Positions 32,884-41,043 of a DNA stretch of 57,092 nucleotides are shown here, piece after piece. Below the pieces are notes generated by a model that saw only the letters and a program-made list of their open reading frames with translations, was not told the origin of the DNA and searched no databases. The stretch is from Catellatospora vulcania. Its GTDB lineage: Bacteria; Actinomycetota; Actinomycetes; Mycobacteriales; Micromonosporaceae. The translations under genes were made by a program, and so were the position numbers. Every line of letters starts with the position of its first letter. The first letter of the stretch is position 1. The stretch is taken from assembly GCF_009720385.1 (NCBI RefSeq), contig NZ_WARX01000038.1, positions 1 through 57,092 of the forward strand, given 5' to 3'.

Positions 32884-33717
32884 ATGGCACGACGCTGGCT
32901 GGTGACGGGATGCTCGACCGGGCTGGGCCGGGCGCTGGTGGAGCGATTGGCGCAGGCGGGCGAGCGGGTGGTGGCCACGGCCCGGCGGCCCGAGACGCTG
33001 GCCGACCTCGCCGAGCGGCACCCGGACACGGTGCTGGCGCTGCCGCTGGACGTCTGCGATCCGGTCTCCTGCGCCGCCGCGGTGGCCGCCGCGGCCGAGC
33101 GCTTCGGCGGCATCGACGTGCTCGTCAACAACGCCGGATACGGGCAGTGCGGCGCGGTGGAGGAGGTCTCCGACGGCGAGCTGGAGGCGCAGTTCGCGAC
33201 CAACGTGTACGGACCCTGGCGGCTGGCCCGGCTGGTGCTGCCGCTGTGGCGGGCCCAGGGCGGCGGGCATGCGGTGTTCGTCTCCTCGATCGCCGGCGCG
33301 GTGCCGTTCCCGGGGCTCGCGGCGTACACGGCCAGCAAGTTCGCGCTGGAGGGCCTGGCCGAGTCGCTGGCACAGGAGTCCGCGCACCTCGGGGTGAAGG
33401 TCACCATCGTGCAGCCCGGCGGCTTCAGCACCCCGTACGGCACCTCGGCCGCCCTGCCGCGCCAGCGGGTGGAGGCCTACGAGCCGGTCGCGGGCCCGAT
33501 GATCGCGGGACTGCGCGGCATGCAGGGCAACCCGGCGCTCAACCCGCCGGAGCTGTTCGCCGAGGCGGTGCACCGCCTCGCCGGGCTCGCCGAGCCGCCG
33601 CTGCGCCTGCCGGTCGGCGAGGACGCCGCCCAGTTCCTCACCATGGCCCTGTCCGCCCGCACCAAGGAGTTCGAGGACGTCACCGCCGCCCGCCTGCACG
33701 TGTCAGCGGCGGCCTGA
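32884..33717 (+). CDS. Short-chain dehydrogenase/reductase (SDR), oxidoreductase
   Basis: 277 residues. Classical SDR: RWLVTGCSTGLGRALVERL, NNAGYGQCGAVEE, catalytic FVSSIAGAVPFPGLAAYTASKFALEGLAESL (Ser, Tyr, Lys). ATG behind GAGGGGTGG. NADP-type by the ATARRPE Arg. Substrate unknown. A GTG nine bases upstream is in frame. Confidence 0.88.
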   Translation: MARRWLVTGCSTGLGRALVERLAQAGERVVATARRPETLADLAERHPDTVLALPLDVCDPVSCAAAVAAAAERFGGIDVLVNNAGYGQCGAVEEVSDGELEAQFATNVYGPWRLARLVLPLWRAQGGGHAVFVSSIAGAVPFPGLAAYTASKFALEGLAESLAQESAHLGVKVTIVQPGGFSTPYGTSAALPRQRVEAYEPVAGPMIAGLRGMQGNPALNPPELFAEAVHRLAGLAEPPLRLPVGEDAAQFLTMALSARTKEFEDVTAARLHVSAAA

Positions 33718-33730
33718 GCCTCGCCACACG

Positions 33731-33801
33731 CCGCCGCAACTCCTGCCGAGTCGCGCCTTCCTGGCTGCTGTGAAGGCCCGAGTCGGCAAGAGTCGCGGCG
33801 G
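33731..33801. terminator. Long imperfect hairpin between convergent SDR and SanA-like genes
   Basis: Thirty positions per arm (33731-33760 with 33772-33801) pair with four mismatches, around an 11-base loop. It occupies most of the 101-base gap. The pairing is directly visible; a bidirectional terminator or an interspersed repeat are both possible. Confidence 0.6.
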
Positions 33802-33818
33802 GATGGGGGGTGGGGCGG

Positions 33819-34568
33819 TCAGTCGCGAAGTGCATCCTCGACGCTGGTTTCGTGGCGGCCCAGGAAGACCGGGTCGCGGCCGGTGACCACGTCAAGCATG
33901 GCCTTGACGCACGCGCCCTGCTCGCGGACGACCGCCTTGGTCCAGAAGGAGCCGAAGCGGCGGGCGGTGTCGTCGCCGACCCCGGTGGCGTCGATGCCCG
34001 CGTCGCGGCACAGCGCGACCGCCCGGTCGATGTGGTAGCTCTGCGTGATCACGATGAGCTGCCGCACGCCGAACACCCGGACGGCCCGCTGGCAGGAGTC
34101 GTACGTGTCGAACCCGGCGTGGTCGGCGACCACCTTGCGGTCCGGCACGCCGCGGTCGATGAGCCACCGGCGCATGGCGTCGGGCTCGTCGTAGGACCAC
34201 TGGCCGTGGTCGCCGGAGACCAGCACCGCGCGCACCTTGCCGGTCTCGTAGAGGCGGCGGGCGATGTCGAGCCGGGCCTCCAGGAAGCCCGAGGGCGAGC
34301 CGTTGTCGTGCACCTGCGCGCCCAGCACCAGGGCGACCGGGGCCTCGGGCACGTTCTCGATCGCGTACACGTGCCCGTCGGCCTGCCAGCGCACCCAGCC
34401 GATGCTGCCCGCCAGCGCGAGCAGTCCGGCGAGCAGGCTCAGCAGCACGACCCGGCGGGTGACCCGCCACCACCGGCGTCGGCGGCGCACGGGCGCCGGG
34501 GACCCGAACGGGCCGGACGCCGGCTCGCCGACCGGCGCGGACTCGGGCTGCTCCTGGTCGGACGTCAT
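33819..34568 (-). CDS. SanA/YdcF-family (DUF218) membrane protein
   Basis: 249 residues. One N-terminal helix after a basic patch (RRRRRWWRVTRRVVLLSLLAGLLALAGS), then an extracytoplasmic DUF218 domain: VALVLGAQVHDNGSPSGFLEARLDIA, AVLVSGDHGQWSYDEPDAMRRWLIDRGV, TYDSCQRAVRVFGVRQLIVITQSYHIDRAVALC. Members include SanA and ElyC, linked to envelope integrity. The start MTSDQEQ is chosen; a much longer in-frame extension overlaps the divergent hydrogenase promoter. Confidence 0.86.
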   Translation of the reverse strand: MTSDQEQPESAPVGEPASGPFGSPAPVRRRRRWWRVTRRVVLLSLLAGLLALAGSIGWVRWQADGHVYAIENVPEAPVALVLGAQVHDNGSPSGFLEARLDIARRLYETGKVRAVLVSGDHGQWSYDEPDAMRRWLIDRGVPDRKVVADHAGFDTYDSCQRAVRVFGVRQLIVITQSYHIDRAVALCRDAGIDATGVGDDTARRFGSFWTKAVVREQGACVKAMLDVVTGRDPVFLGRHETSVEDALRD

Positions 34569-34696
34569 ACGCGGCATCATCGCGTACGCCGCCACGCCCC
34601 GCCACCCCGTCCGGCGCGGGGTAGGGCGATTCGCGGTGGTTGTCGTGATAAGGCCGCTATGGTGAGTCGGACGGAACCTAGCCACGGGGGGCAGGG
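34569..34696 (+). promoter_or_regulatory. Promoter region of the hydrogenase operon (divergent with sanA-like gene)
   Basis: This 128-base spacer holds the start of the hydrogenase operon. A TATGGT candidate -10 is at 34658-34663; no convincing -35 is seen at 16-18 bases. GGGGGGCAGGG gives the ribosome site. An imperfect ccccgc/gcgggg repeat lies near 34600-34620. No recognised operator (for example for a HoxA-type regulator) was found. Confidence 0.35.
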
Positions 34697-35305
34697 ATGA
34701 CCGCGGCCGCGGTGCTGACCACGGCGCTCGCGCAGCGGCGCGAGCGGCCGGGAGCGGATCTGGCCGGGTCCGCACCGGACCTGGTCGCGGCGGCCGTGGC
34801 GATGGCCCGGCGGTTCCGGTCGGGCGGTGTCCTGCACGCCTTCGGTTCCGACGACGCCGACGCCCATCACATCGCGGTCGAGTTCGTGCACCCGGTCATC
34901 GTCGGCAAGCGCGCCCTGCCCGCCGTGGCCCACGGCGCGACCCGGGCAGCCCACCGGCTGCGTCACGCGTCGCCTGGTGATGTCGCGCTGGCCGTGTGCG
35001 GCGCGCAGGCCCCGCCGCGGGTGCGCACCGGCGCGGTGGCGGAGTCCGGGGCGGTGCCCGAGGACGAGGCCTGGGTGGCCGGAAACGGTCCGGTGACCGC
35101 GGCGCTGGCGGCGGCGGGCGGGCACGGGCTGCTCACCGTCGCGCTGGCCGGGCGGTTCTGGACCGGACCGAACGTGGACCACCTGCTGACCCTGCCCGCC
35201 GACGACCCGCTCGTGCTGCGCGAGCTGCAGGTCTCGGCATACCACCTGCTCTGGGAACTCACCCACGCGGTGCTCGAACACGGCCCGGACGGGCCCACAC
35301 CATGA
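34697..35305 (+). CDS. SIS-domain (GmhA-like) protein of the group 1h hydrogenase locus, degenerate active-site loop
   Basis: 202 residues. The sugar isomerase fold is suggested by GGVLHAFGSDDADAHHIAVEFVHPVIVGKRALPA, equivalent to the GNGGSAxDAQHxxxEF region of phosphoheptose isomerase (GmhA) but with GSDD in place of GNGGS. The C-terminal helix LQVSAYHLLWELTHAVLE matches the GmhA end. No signal peptide or membrane helix. It begins the hydrogenase operon and its stop overlaps the next start. Similar SIS genes recur in actinobacterial hydrogenase clusters, role unknown. Paralogous to the gene at 35544. Confidence 0.75.
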   Translation: MTAAAVLTTALAQRRERPGADLAGSAPDLVAAAVAMARRFRSGGVLHAFGSDDADAHHIAVEFVHPVIVGKRALPAVAHGATRAAHRLRHASPGDVALAVCGAQAPPRVRTGAVAESGAVPEDEAWVAGNGPVTAALAAAGGHGLLTVALAGRFWTGPNVDHLLTLPADDPLVLRELQVSAYHLLWELTHAVLEHGPDGPTP

Positions 35306-35547
35306 GGCAGGCCATTCCGGCGGAGTTGCGGGCCCTGGGCGACCGGGCCGGTGCGTCCTGCGTGACCTGTTCGGACACGGCGGTCCCGGCGACCGTGGTG
35401 CTGCTGCTGGCCGACGGCCTGGCCCTGGCCGACGCGGGCGGGGGACCGGAGGAGATCAGCGTGGCGCTGGTGGCCGCACGGGTCGGTGACACCGTGCTGG
35501 TGCACGCCGGCGAGGCCATCAAGGTGCTGCCGGAGGTGGCCGGGTGA
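35302..35547 (+). CDS. HypC/HupF-like protein lacking the N-terminal HypC cysteine
   Basis: 81 residues. The core reads SCVTCSDTAVPATVVLLLADGLALAD and VGDTVLVHAGEAIKVL, which matches the beta-barrel of HypC/HybG/HupF. The usual start M-C-L-G-I-P (where Cys2 binds the Fe(CN)2CO precursor) is missing; instead there is a CVTC pair at residues 20-23. A canonical HypC is encoded at 45524, so this is a second, divergent member. The ATG overlaps the first SIS gene and its end overlaps the second SIS gene by four bases. The role, perhaps scaffold or metal/ligand handling, is unproven. Confidence 0.75.
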   Translation: MRQAIPAELRALGDRAGASCVTCSDTAVPATVVLLLADGLALADAGGGPEEISVALVAARVGDTVLVHAGEAIKVLPEVAG

Positions 35548-36287
35548 GCAACGCCGCCCCGGCGCACCTGGGCGCCCTGTATCCCTTCCTGTACGCGCAA
35601 CCGGCCCCGGTCGTGGACGCGTTCACCGCGGAGCTGGTCGTGTCCACCGCGGGCAAGCTGCGCGAGACGGCGGCCCTGCGCGCCCAGGTGCTCACCGAGC
35701 AGGGCGAGGCGCTGGCGGCCTGCGCACGGGCGCTGGCGGTGGCGCTGGACACCGGCGGGCGGCTGTTCGCGTTCGGCAACGGCGGCAGCGCCACCGACGC
35801 CCAGGCCTGCGCGGACCTGTTCGCGGCCCCGCCGGCCGGGTACGGCGCGCCGCCGCTTTCGGCGTACGCGCTCAGCGCAGACGTGGCCGTGCTCAGCGCG
35901 CTGGCCAACGACGTCGGTGTGGAGTCGGTGTTCGCCCGCCAGGTGGCCGCGCACGCCCGCCCCGGTGACGTCGCCATGGGCTTCTCCACCAGCGGGAACT
36001 CGCCGAACCTGGTCGCCGGGTTCGACCGGGCGCGCCGCTGCGGGATGGTCACCGTCGGGTTCAGCGGGGGCGGTGGGGGACGGCTGGCCGAGCCGGGCGC
36101 CGTCGACCACCTTTTCGTCGTGCGGTCGCCGTCGGTGCACCGCATCCAGGAAGCGCAGACCACCGCCTGCCACGTGCTGTGGGAGCTGACCGTGGCGGAG
36201 CTGTGCGGCGCGGACAGCCGCCCGTCGGCGGCACAGGGGGTGTACGCAGATGACCGTTACACAGGCACAGCCTGCGCAGACCGATGA
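35544..36287 (+). CDS. SIS-domain (phosphoheptose isomerase-like) protein, second copy
   Basis: 247 residues. More typical than its paralogue: FAFGNGGSATDAQACADLF, phosphate-binding GFSTSGNSPNLVAGF, and a C-terminal SVHRIQEAQTTACHVLWELTVAEL with the GmhA His/Gln-Glu region. It could bind a sugar phosphate. LPS heptose synthesis is not expected in an actinobacterium, and its constant position before hydrogenase genes suggests a hydrogenase-related use. The last 38 bases overlap the small-subunit gene, an unusually long overlap that implies tight translational coupling. Confidence 0.78.
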   Translation: MSNAAPAHLGALYPFLYAQPAPVVDAFTAELVVSTAGKLRETAALRAQVLTEQGEALAACARALAVALDTGGRLFAFGNGGSATDAQACADLFAAPPAGYGAPPLSAYALSADVAVLSALANDVGVESVFARQVAAHARPGDVAMGFSTSGNSPNLVAGFDRARRCGMVTVGFSGGGGGRLAEPGAVDHLFVVRSPSVHRIQEAQTTACHVLWELTVAELCGADSRPSAAQGVYADDRYTGTACADR

Positions 36288-37305
36288 ACAGCCGATCCAC
36301 ATCCTCTGGATCAACGCAGGGCTCAGCTGCGACGGCGACTCCGTCGCGCTGACCGCCGCGACCCAGCCCAGCATCGAGGAGATCGCGCTCGGCGCGCTGC
36401 CGGGCCTGCCGAAGATCGCGGTGCACTGGCCGCTGATCGACTTCGAGTGCGGCCCGGACGGCGGCGCGGACGACTTCCTGGCCTGGTTCCACAAGGCCGA
36501 CCGGGGCGAGCTGGAGCCGTTCGTGCTGGTCGTCGAAGGGTCGATCCCGAACGAGTCGATCAAGGAGGAGGGCTACTGGGCCGCCTTCGGCACCGACCCG
36601 GCGACCGGGCAGCCGATCACGACCAGCGAGTGGCTGGACCGCCTCGCGCCCAAGGCCCTGGCCGTGCTCGCGGTGGGCACCTGCGCCACGTACGGCGGCA
36701 TCCACGCCATGTCGGGCAACCCGACCGGGGCCATGGGCGTGCCCGACTACCTGGGCTGGGACTGGCGCTCGGCGGCGGGCATCCCGATCGTGTGCGTGCC
36801 GGGCTGCCCGATCCAGCCGGACAACCTCGCCGAGACCATCACCTACCTGCTCTACCAGGCCGCCGGGCAGGCGCCGATGATCCCGCTGGACGACAAGCTG
36901 CGCCCGCAGTGGCTGTTCGGGATGACCGTGCACGAGGGCTGCGACCGGGGCGGCTACTACGAGCAGGGCCAGTTCGCCTCGGCGTACGGCACGCCCGAGT
37001 GCATCGTGAAGCTCGGCTGCTGGGGCCCGGTCGTCAAGTGCAACGTGCCCAAACGCGGCTGGATGAACGGCATCGGCGGCTGCCCGAACGTGGGGGGCAT
37101 CTGCATCGGCTGCACCATGCCCGGTTTCCCGGACAAGTTCATGCCGTTCATGGACGAGCCGCCCGGCGCGACCGTCTCCTCGGCGGCCAGCGGCGCGTAC
37201 GGCGCGATGATCCGGATGCTGCGCCACGTCACCGGAAAGACCGTGGACAAGGAGCCCAAGTGGCGCCACCGCGGCACCGAACTCACCACCGGCTACCACC
37301 GCTGA
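36250..37305 (+). CDS. hhyS: Group 1h [NiFe] hydrogenase small subunit
   Basis: 351 residues. Iron-sulfur ligands can be placed: proximal Cys27, Asp30 (GLSCDGDS, Asp instead of the normal second Cys), Cys145 (GTCATYG) and Cys186 (PGCPIQPDN); distal His228, Cys231, Cys251, Cys257; medial Cys264, Cys285, Cys288, with an extra Cys278. The Asp ligand is the hallmark I know from the actinobacterial-type (group 1h, formerly group 5) enzyme of Ralstonia eutropha. There is no Tat signal and no C-terminal membrane helix, as in group 1h. The enzyme oxidises H2 at low, atmospheric concentration and passes electrons to the respiratory chain. Confidence 0.95.
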   Translation: MTVTQAQPAQTDEQPIHILWINAGLSCDGDSVALTAATQPSIEEIALGALPGLPKIAVHWPLIDFECGPDGGADDFLAWFHKADRGELEPFVLVVEGSIPNESIKEEGYWAAFGTDPATGQPITTSEWLDRLAPKALAVLAVGTCATYGGIHAMSGNPTGAMGVPDYLGWDWRSAAGIPIVCVPGCPIQPDNLAETITYLLYQAAGQAPMIPLDDKLRPQWLFGMTVHEGCDRGGYYEQGQFASAYGTPECIVKLGCWGPVVKCNVPKRGWMNGIGGCPNVGGICIGCTMPGFPDKFMPFMDEPPGATVSSAASGAYGAMIRMLRHVTGKTVDKEPKWRHRGTELTTGYHR

Positions 37306-37345
37306 GCAGCGGCCGTATCGATTCAGAAAGGCGTTGAGGACGAGC

Positions 37346-39118
37346 ATGGCGACGCAGGCGGCCGCAGAGGGCCTGGTCGAGATGTCGTGGGATCCGATCA
37401 CCCGGATCGTCGGCAGCCTCGGCATCTACACCAAGATCGACTGGAAGGCCAAGCGGGTCGTCGAGTGCTACAGCACCTCGTCGGTGTTCCGCGGGTACAG
37501 CATCTTCATGAAGGGCAAGGACCCGCGCGACGCCCACTTCATCACCAGCCGGATCTGCGGCATCTGCGGGGACAACCACGCCACCTGCTCGATCTACAAC
37601 CAGAACATGGCGTACGGCGTGCAGCCGCCGCACCTCGGCGAGTGGATCGTCAACCTCGGCGAGGCCGCCGAGTTCATGTTCGACCACAACATCTTCCAGG
37701 AGAACCTGGTCGGGGTCGACTACTGCGAGCGCATGGTCCGCGAGACGAACCCGAGCGTCTGGGAGAAGGCCAAGACGACCGCGGCCCCGCACGCCGAGCA
37801 GCACGGCTACAAGACCATCGCCGAGATCATGACCTCGCTGAACCCCCTGGAAGGGGAGTTCTACCGTGAGGCCCTGCAGGTCAGCCGGTCCACCCGGGAG
37901 ATGTTCTGCCTGATGGAGGGCAGGCACGTGCACCCGTCCACGCTGTATCCCGGTGGCGTCGGCACGGTCGCCACGGTGCAGCTGTTCACCGACTACCTGT
38001 CCCGGCTGATGCGCTACGTCGAGTTCATGAAGCGGGTCGTGCCGATGCACGACGACCTGTTCGACTTCTTCTACGACGCGCTGCCCGGCTACGAGGAGGT
38101 CGGCCGGCGGCGGGTGCTGCTGGGCTGCTGGGGCGCGTTCAACGACCCGGACCACTGCGACTTCACCTACGAGCGGATGAGCGAGTGGGGTAAGAAGATG
38201 TTCGTGACGCCCGGCGTCATCGTCGACGGCAAGCTCGTCACGAACGACCTGGTCGACATCAACCTCGGCATCCGCATCCTGCTCGGCAGCTCCTACTACG
38301 ACGACTGGCAGGGCCAGGAGGTCTTCGTCAAGCGGGACCCGCTGGGCAACCCGGTCGACGTGCGCCACCCGTGGAACCAGCACACCCTGCCCCGCCCGCA
38401 GAAGCGCGACTTCGACGGGGCGTACTCCTGGGTCATGTCGCCGCGCTGGTTCGACGGCACCGACCACCTGGCCCTGGACACCGGCGGCGGCCCGATCGCC
38501 CGGCTGTGGTCCACCGCGCTGAGCGGCCTGGTCGACATCGGCTACGTCAAGGCGACCGGCCACAGCGTGGTGATCAACCTGCCGAAGACGCTGACCAAGC
38601 CCCCGGCCACCTTCGAGTGGAAGATCCCGAAGTGGAGCAACGCGCTGGAGCGCAACCGCGCCCGCACCTACTTCCAGGCGTACGCGGCCGCCGTCGCGCT
38701 GCACGCCTGCGAGAAGGCGCTCGGCGAGGTGCGCGCCGGGCGCACCCAGACCTGGGAGCCGTTCAAGGTGCCCAAGGACGCCAACAGCGTCGGCTTCACC
38801 GAGGCCGTGCGCGGCGTGCTGTCCCACCACATGGTCATCCGCGACGGGAAGATCGCCAACTACCACCCGTACCCGCCGACGCCGTGGAACGGCAGCGTGC
38901 GCGACCGCTTCGGCACACCCGGCCCGTACGAGGACGCGGTGCAGAACACGCCGATCTTCGAGGAGAACACGCAGGAGAACTTCAAGGGCATCGACATCAT
39001 GCGCGCGGTACGCAGCTTCGACCCGTGCCTGCCCTGCGGGGTGCACATGTACACCGGCAACGGCTCGGTGCTCAAGAAGCTGCACACCCCGCACGCCTTC
39101 GCGTCCGGTGCGGCGTGA
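37346..39118 (+). CDS. hhyL: Group 1h [NiFe] hydrogenase large subunit
   Basis: 590 residues. The NiFe site cysteines are intact: L1 RICGICGDNHATC (Cys71, Cys74) and L2 DPCLPCGVH (Cys561, Cys564). After His567 a 23-residue peptide (MYTGNGSVLKKLHTPHAFA...) remains, which the maturation protease should remove after nickel insertion. The gene starts 40 bases after hhyS; an ATG is chosen over a TTG four codons upstream. High similarity in sequence character to aerobic, O2-insensitive 1h enzymes (SWDPITRIVGSLGIY, SRSTREMFCLMEGRHVHPSTL). Confidence 0.96.
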   Translation: MATQAAAEGLVEMSWDPITRIVGSLGIYTKIDWKAKRVVECYSTSSVFRGYSIFMKGKDPRDAHFITSRICGICGDNHATCSIYNQNMAYGVQPPHLGEWIVNLGEAAEFMFDHNIFQENLVGVDYCERMVRETNPSVWEKAKTTAAPHAEQHGYKTIAEIMTSLNPLEGEFYREALQVSRSTREMFCLMEGRHVHPSTLYPGGVGTVATVQLFTDYLSRLMRYVEFMKRVVPMHDDLFDFFYDALPGYEEVGRRRVLLGCWGAFNDPDHCDFTYERMSEWGKKMFVTPGVIVDGKLVTNDLVDINLGIRILLGSSYYDDWQGQEVFVKRDPLGNPVDVRHPWNQHTLPRPQKRDFDGAYSWVMSPRWFDGTDHLALDTGGGPIARLWSTALSGLVDIGYVKATGHSVVINLPKTLTKPPATFEWKIPKWSNALERNRARTYFQAYAAAVALHACEKALGEVRAGRTQTWEPFKVPKDANSVGFTEAVRGVLSHHMVIRDGKIANYHPYPPTPWNGSVRDRFGTPGPYEDAVQNTPIFEENTQENFKGIDIMRAVRSFDPCLPCGVHMYTGNGSVLKKLHTPHAFASGAA

Positions 39119-39138
39119 TCCCGATGGGAGACCAGCAC

Positions 39139-39690
39139 ATGGACCGGGTCATGGTGCTCGACCCGCACACGGTAGGCGTACGCGTGGAAGGGCTGCTCGT
39201 GGAGGTGGAGAGCGCGGGCGGGACGGTCGCCCGCGCCGCCGCCGACGGGGTGGTCCGCGAGCTGCTGCACCTCAACGAGGCCGGGCTGGCCCGGCTGCTC
39301 GACGGCCTGGTCACCGTGCCCGGCGTCACCGAGGAACTGCGCGTGCTGGCCGAGGACGAGCTGGTCGGCGGCCTGCTGGCGCTGTACGGCCTGCACCCGG
39401 TGCCGATCGAGGAGCGGGTGCTGGTCGCGCTGGACCGGGCCCGCCGGCGGCTCGGCCGCGAGTTCACCCTGGTCGACATCGACGCCGCGGGCACCGCCCG
39501 GATCTCGACCGCGGGCGGCTGCGGCAGCGGCTGCGGCAGCACCGCCGAACCGGTGAGCGAGACGGTGTCCCGCCTGGTGCAGCAGGCCGCGCCGGAGATC
39601 GTCGAGGTCGTGCTGGAGGAGGCCGCACCGGCGCAGAAGCTGCTGCAGATCGGCCACCGGCCCAAGGCGCCGACCGGCGCGCCCGCATGA
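39139..39690 (+). CDS. NifU C-terminal-domain-like protein of the hydrogenase operon
   Basis: 183 residues. The second half resembles the NifU/Nfu scaffold domain: FTLVDIDAAGTARISTAGGCGSGCGSTAEPVSETVSRLVQQAAPEIVEVV. The cluster-binding motif is C-x3-C (Cys128, Cys132) instead of the usual C-x2-C, so cluster binding may differ. The N-terminal 100 residues are unassigned helices. It follows hhyL with a 20-base gap and GGGAG site; starts at 39115 or 39124 are possible. Likely roles are Fe-S cluster delivery to hhyS or electron transfer; neither is proven. Its stop overlaps the next start. Confidence 0.75.
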   Translation: MDRVMVLDPHTVGVRVEGLLVEVESAGGTVARAAADGVVRELLHLNEAGLARLLDGLVTVPGVTEELRVLAEDELVGGLLALYGLHPVPIEERVLVALDRARRRLGREFTLVDIDAAGTARISTAGGCGSGCGSTAEPVSETVSRLVQQAAPEIVEVVLEEAAPAQKLLQIGHRPKAPTGAPA

Positions 39691-40373
39691 CCGTGCTGCG
39701 GCGGTACCTGACCGCGCCCGCGCCGCCTGCCACCGCGCAGGCGGCGCAGGAACGCTGCGAGCTGTGCGCGGCAGCCATCCCGGCCGACCACGACCATCTG
39801 GTGGACCTGACGAGCAGGTCGCTGCCGTGCGCCTGCCGACCCTGCTACCTGCTGTTCGTGCCCGCCGACGAGCGAGTTTCCGCCGTTGTCGGGCGAGGGC
39901 CCGCCCCACGCGAGGAGGCGGTGGGCGCGCGCCGGTTCGCGGCGGTGCCGCGCGAGCACGTGGCGCTGCCCGACTTCCCGCTGTCCGACCTGGACTGGTC
40001 CGCGCTGGACGTGCCGGTGCGGCTGGCGTTCGTGTTCGTCAACAGCTCGCTCGGCCAGCCGGTGGCGCTCTACCCGAGCCCCGCCGGGGCGGCCGAGTCG
40101 CAGCTGCCGCCCGAGGTGTGGGCGAAGGTGCTGGCCCGGCACCCGTACACCGCGCAACTGCCCGCCGACGTGCAGGCGCTGCTGCTGCACCGGTCCCCGG
40201 ACGGGCCCGAAGCGTACGCGGTGCCGATCGACGTCTGCTACCGCCTGGTCGGGCTGGTCCGGCTGCACTGGCGCGGCTTCGACGGCGGCCAGCAGGCGTG
40301 GGCGGCGATCGACGGCTGGCTGGCGCAGGTACGCGAGAACGCCGGCGTGCCCGTGGGGGCGGCACATGGCTGA
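39687..40373 (+). CDS. DUF5947-family protein with N-terminal Cys/His cluster
   Basis: 228 residues. N-terminal metal-site candidate: Cys24, Cys27, His35, His37, Cys48, Cys50, Cys53 (RCELCAAAIPADHDHLVD, SLPCACRPCYLLF). This could bind a zinc or an iron-sulfur cluster. The rest (LDVPVRLAFVFVNSSLG, MYP-like and GLVRLHWRGFDGG) has no recognised fold. ATG overlaps the NifU-like stop by four bases; the downstream overlap is eight bases. Recurs in actinobacterial hydrogenase loci. An electron-transfer or assembly role is inference from location and Cys content. Confidence 0.7.
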   Translation: MTVLRRYLTAPAPPATAQAAQERCELCAAAIPADHDHLVDLTSRSLPCACRPCYLLFVPADERVSAVVGRGPAPREEAVGARRFAAVPREHVALPDFPLSDLDWSALDVPVRLAFVFVNSSLGQPVALYPSPAGAAESQLPPEVWAKVLARHPYTAQLPADVQALLLHRSPDGPEAYAVPIDVCYRLVGLVRLHWRGFDGGQQAWAAIDGWLAQVRENAGVPVGAAHG

Positions 40374-41043
40374 GCTGGCGTTCGCCTGCGTGGACGCGCA
40401 GGCGCTGCCGTGGGCCGCCGGGCCGACGTTGCGCTTCCGGCTGCGCATCACCGCCCCGGAGGGCGTACGCGTGCACGCGCTCGTGCTCAGCTGCCAGCTG
40501 CGCATCGACCCACGCGCCCGGACCTACTCCGCCGACGAGGGGCAGGGCCTGGACTACGTGTTCGGCGCGCCGGCCCGCTGGGCGACCAGCATGCAGGCGC
40601 TGCACTTCGCCACCGTCGGCGTGACCGTGCCCGGGTTCACCGGCAGCACCGAGTTCGACCTGATGGTGCCCTGTACCTACGACCTCGAACCCGGGCTGGG
40701 CAAGTACCTGCACGCGCTCGCCGAGGGCACCGTCCCGATCACGTTCCTGTTCAGCGGCACGCTGTTCGAGGCCCCGGCGGGCGGCTCCGGGGTGCAGGTC
40801 GGGCGGGTGCCGTGGGACCGCGAGGCGGCGTACGCGCTGCCGGTCGCTGTGTGGCGCGAGCTGATGGACCTGTACTTCCCCGACACGGCGTGGCTGCGGC
40901 TGCGCCGTGACACCGTCGACGCGCTGCTGCGCCATCAGGCCCGCCACGCCGTGCCCACGGCCGACGAGGTGCTGACGGCCCTGCTCGCGGCAGCGGCGGA
41001 CGACCCCTCGAAGGAGGACGGCCTGTGCCCGACACCACGCTGA
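40366..41043 (+). CDS. DUF6084-family protein of the hydrogenase operon
   Basis: 225 residues, predicted beta-rich: LRFRLRITAPEGVRVHALVLSCQLRIDPRARTYS, VPGFTGSTEFDLMVPCTYDLEP, GTVPITFLFSGTLFE. No signal peptide, no metal motif, no membrane helix. Overlaps the DUF5947 gene by eight bases and the following gene by 19, so co-translated. The family is known to me only from hydrogenase neighbourhoods; function unknown. Confidence 0.7.
   Translation: MAELAFACVDAQALPWAAGPTLRFRLRITAPEGVRVHALVLSCQLRIDPRARTYSADEGQGLDYVFGAPARWATSMQALHFATVGVTVPGFTGSTEFDLMVPCTYDLEPGLGKYLHALAEGTVPITFLFSGTLFEAPAGGSGVQVGRVPWDREAAYALPVAVWRELMDLYFPDTAWLRLRRDTVDALLRHQARHAVPTADEVLTALLAAAADDPSKEDGLCPTPR

Noticed and set aside
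35544..36287. Genuine phosphoheptose isomerase for LPS heptose
   Set aside because: No other heptose or LPS genes, actinobacterial context, and coupling into a hydrogenase operon make this unlikely.
36250..39118. Group 2a (Huc-type) hydrogenase as the identity of the structural genes
   Set aside because: The Asp at the proximal cluster, the SIS/HupF-like genes and the DUF5947/DUF6084 neighbours point to group 1h; no Huc-type stalk gene was seen.
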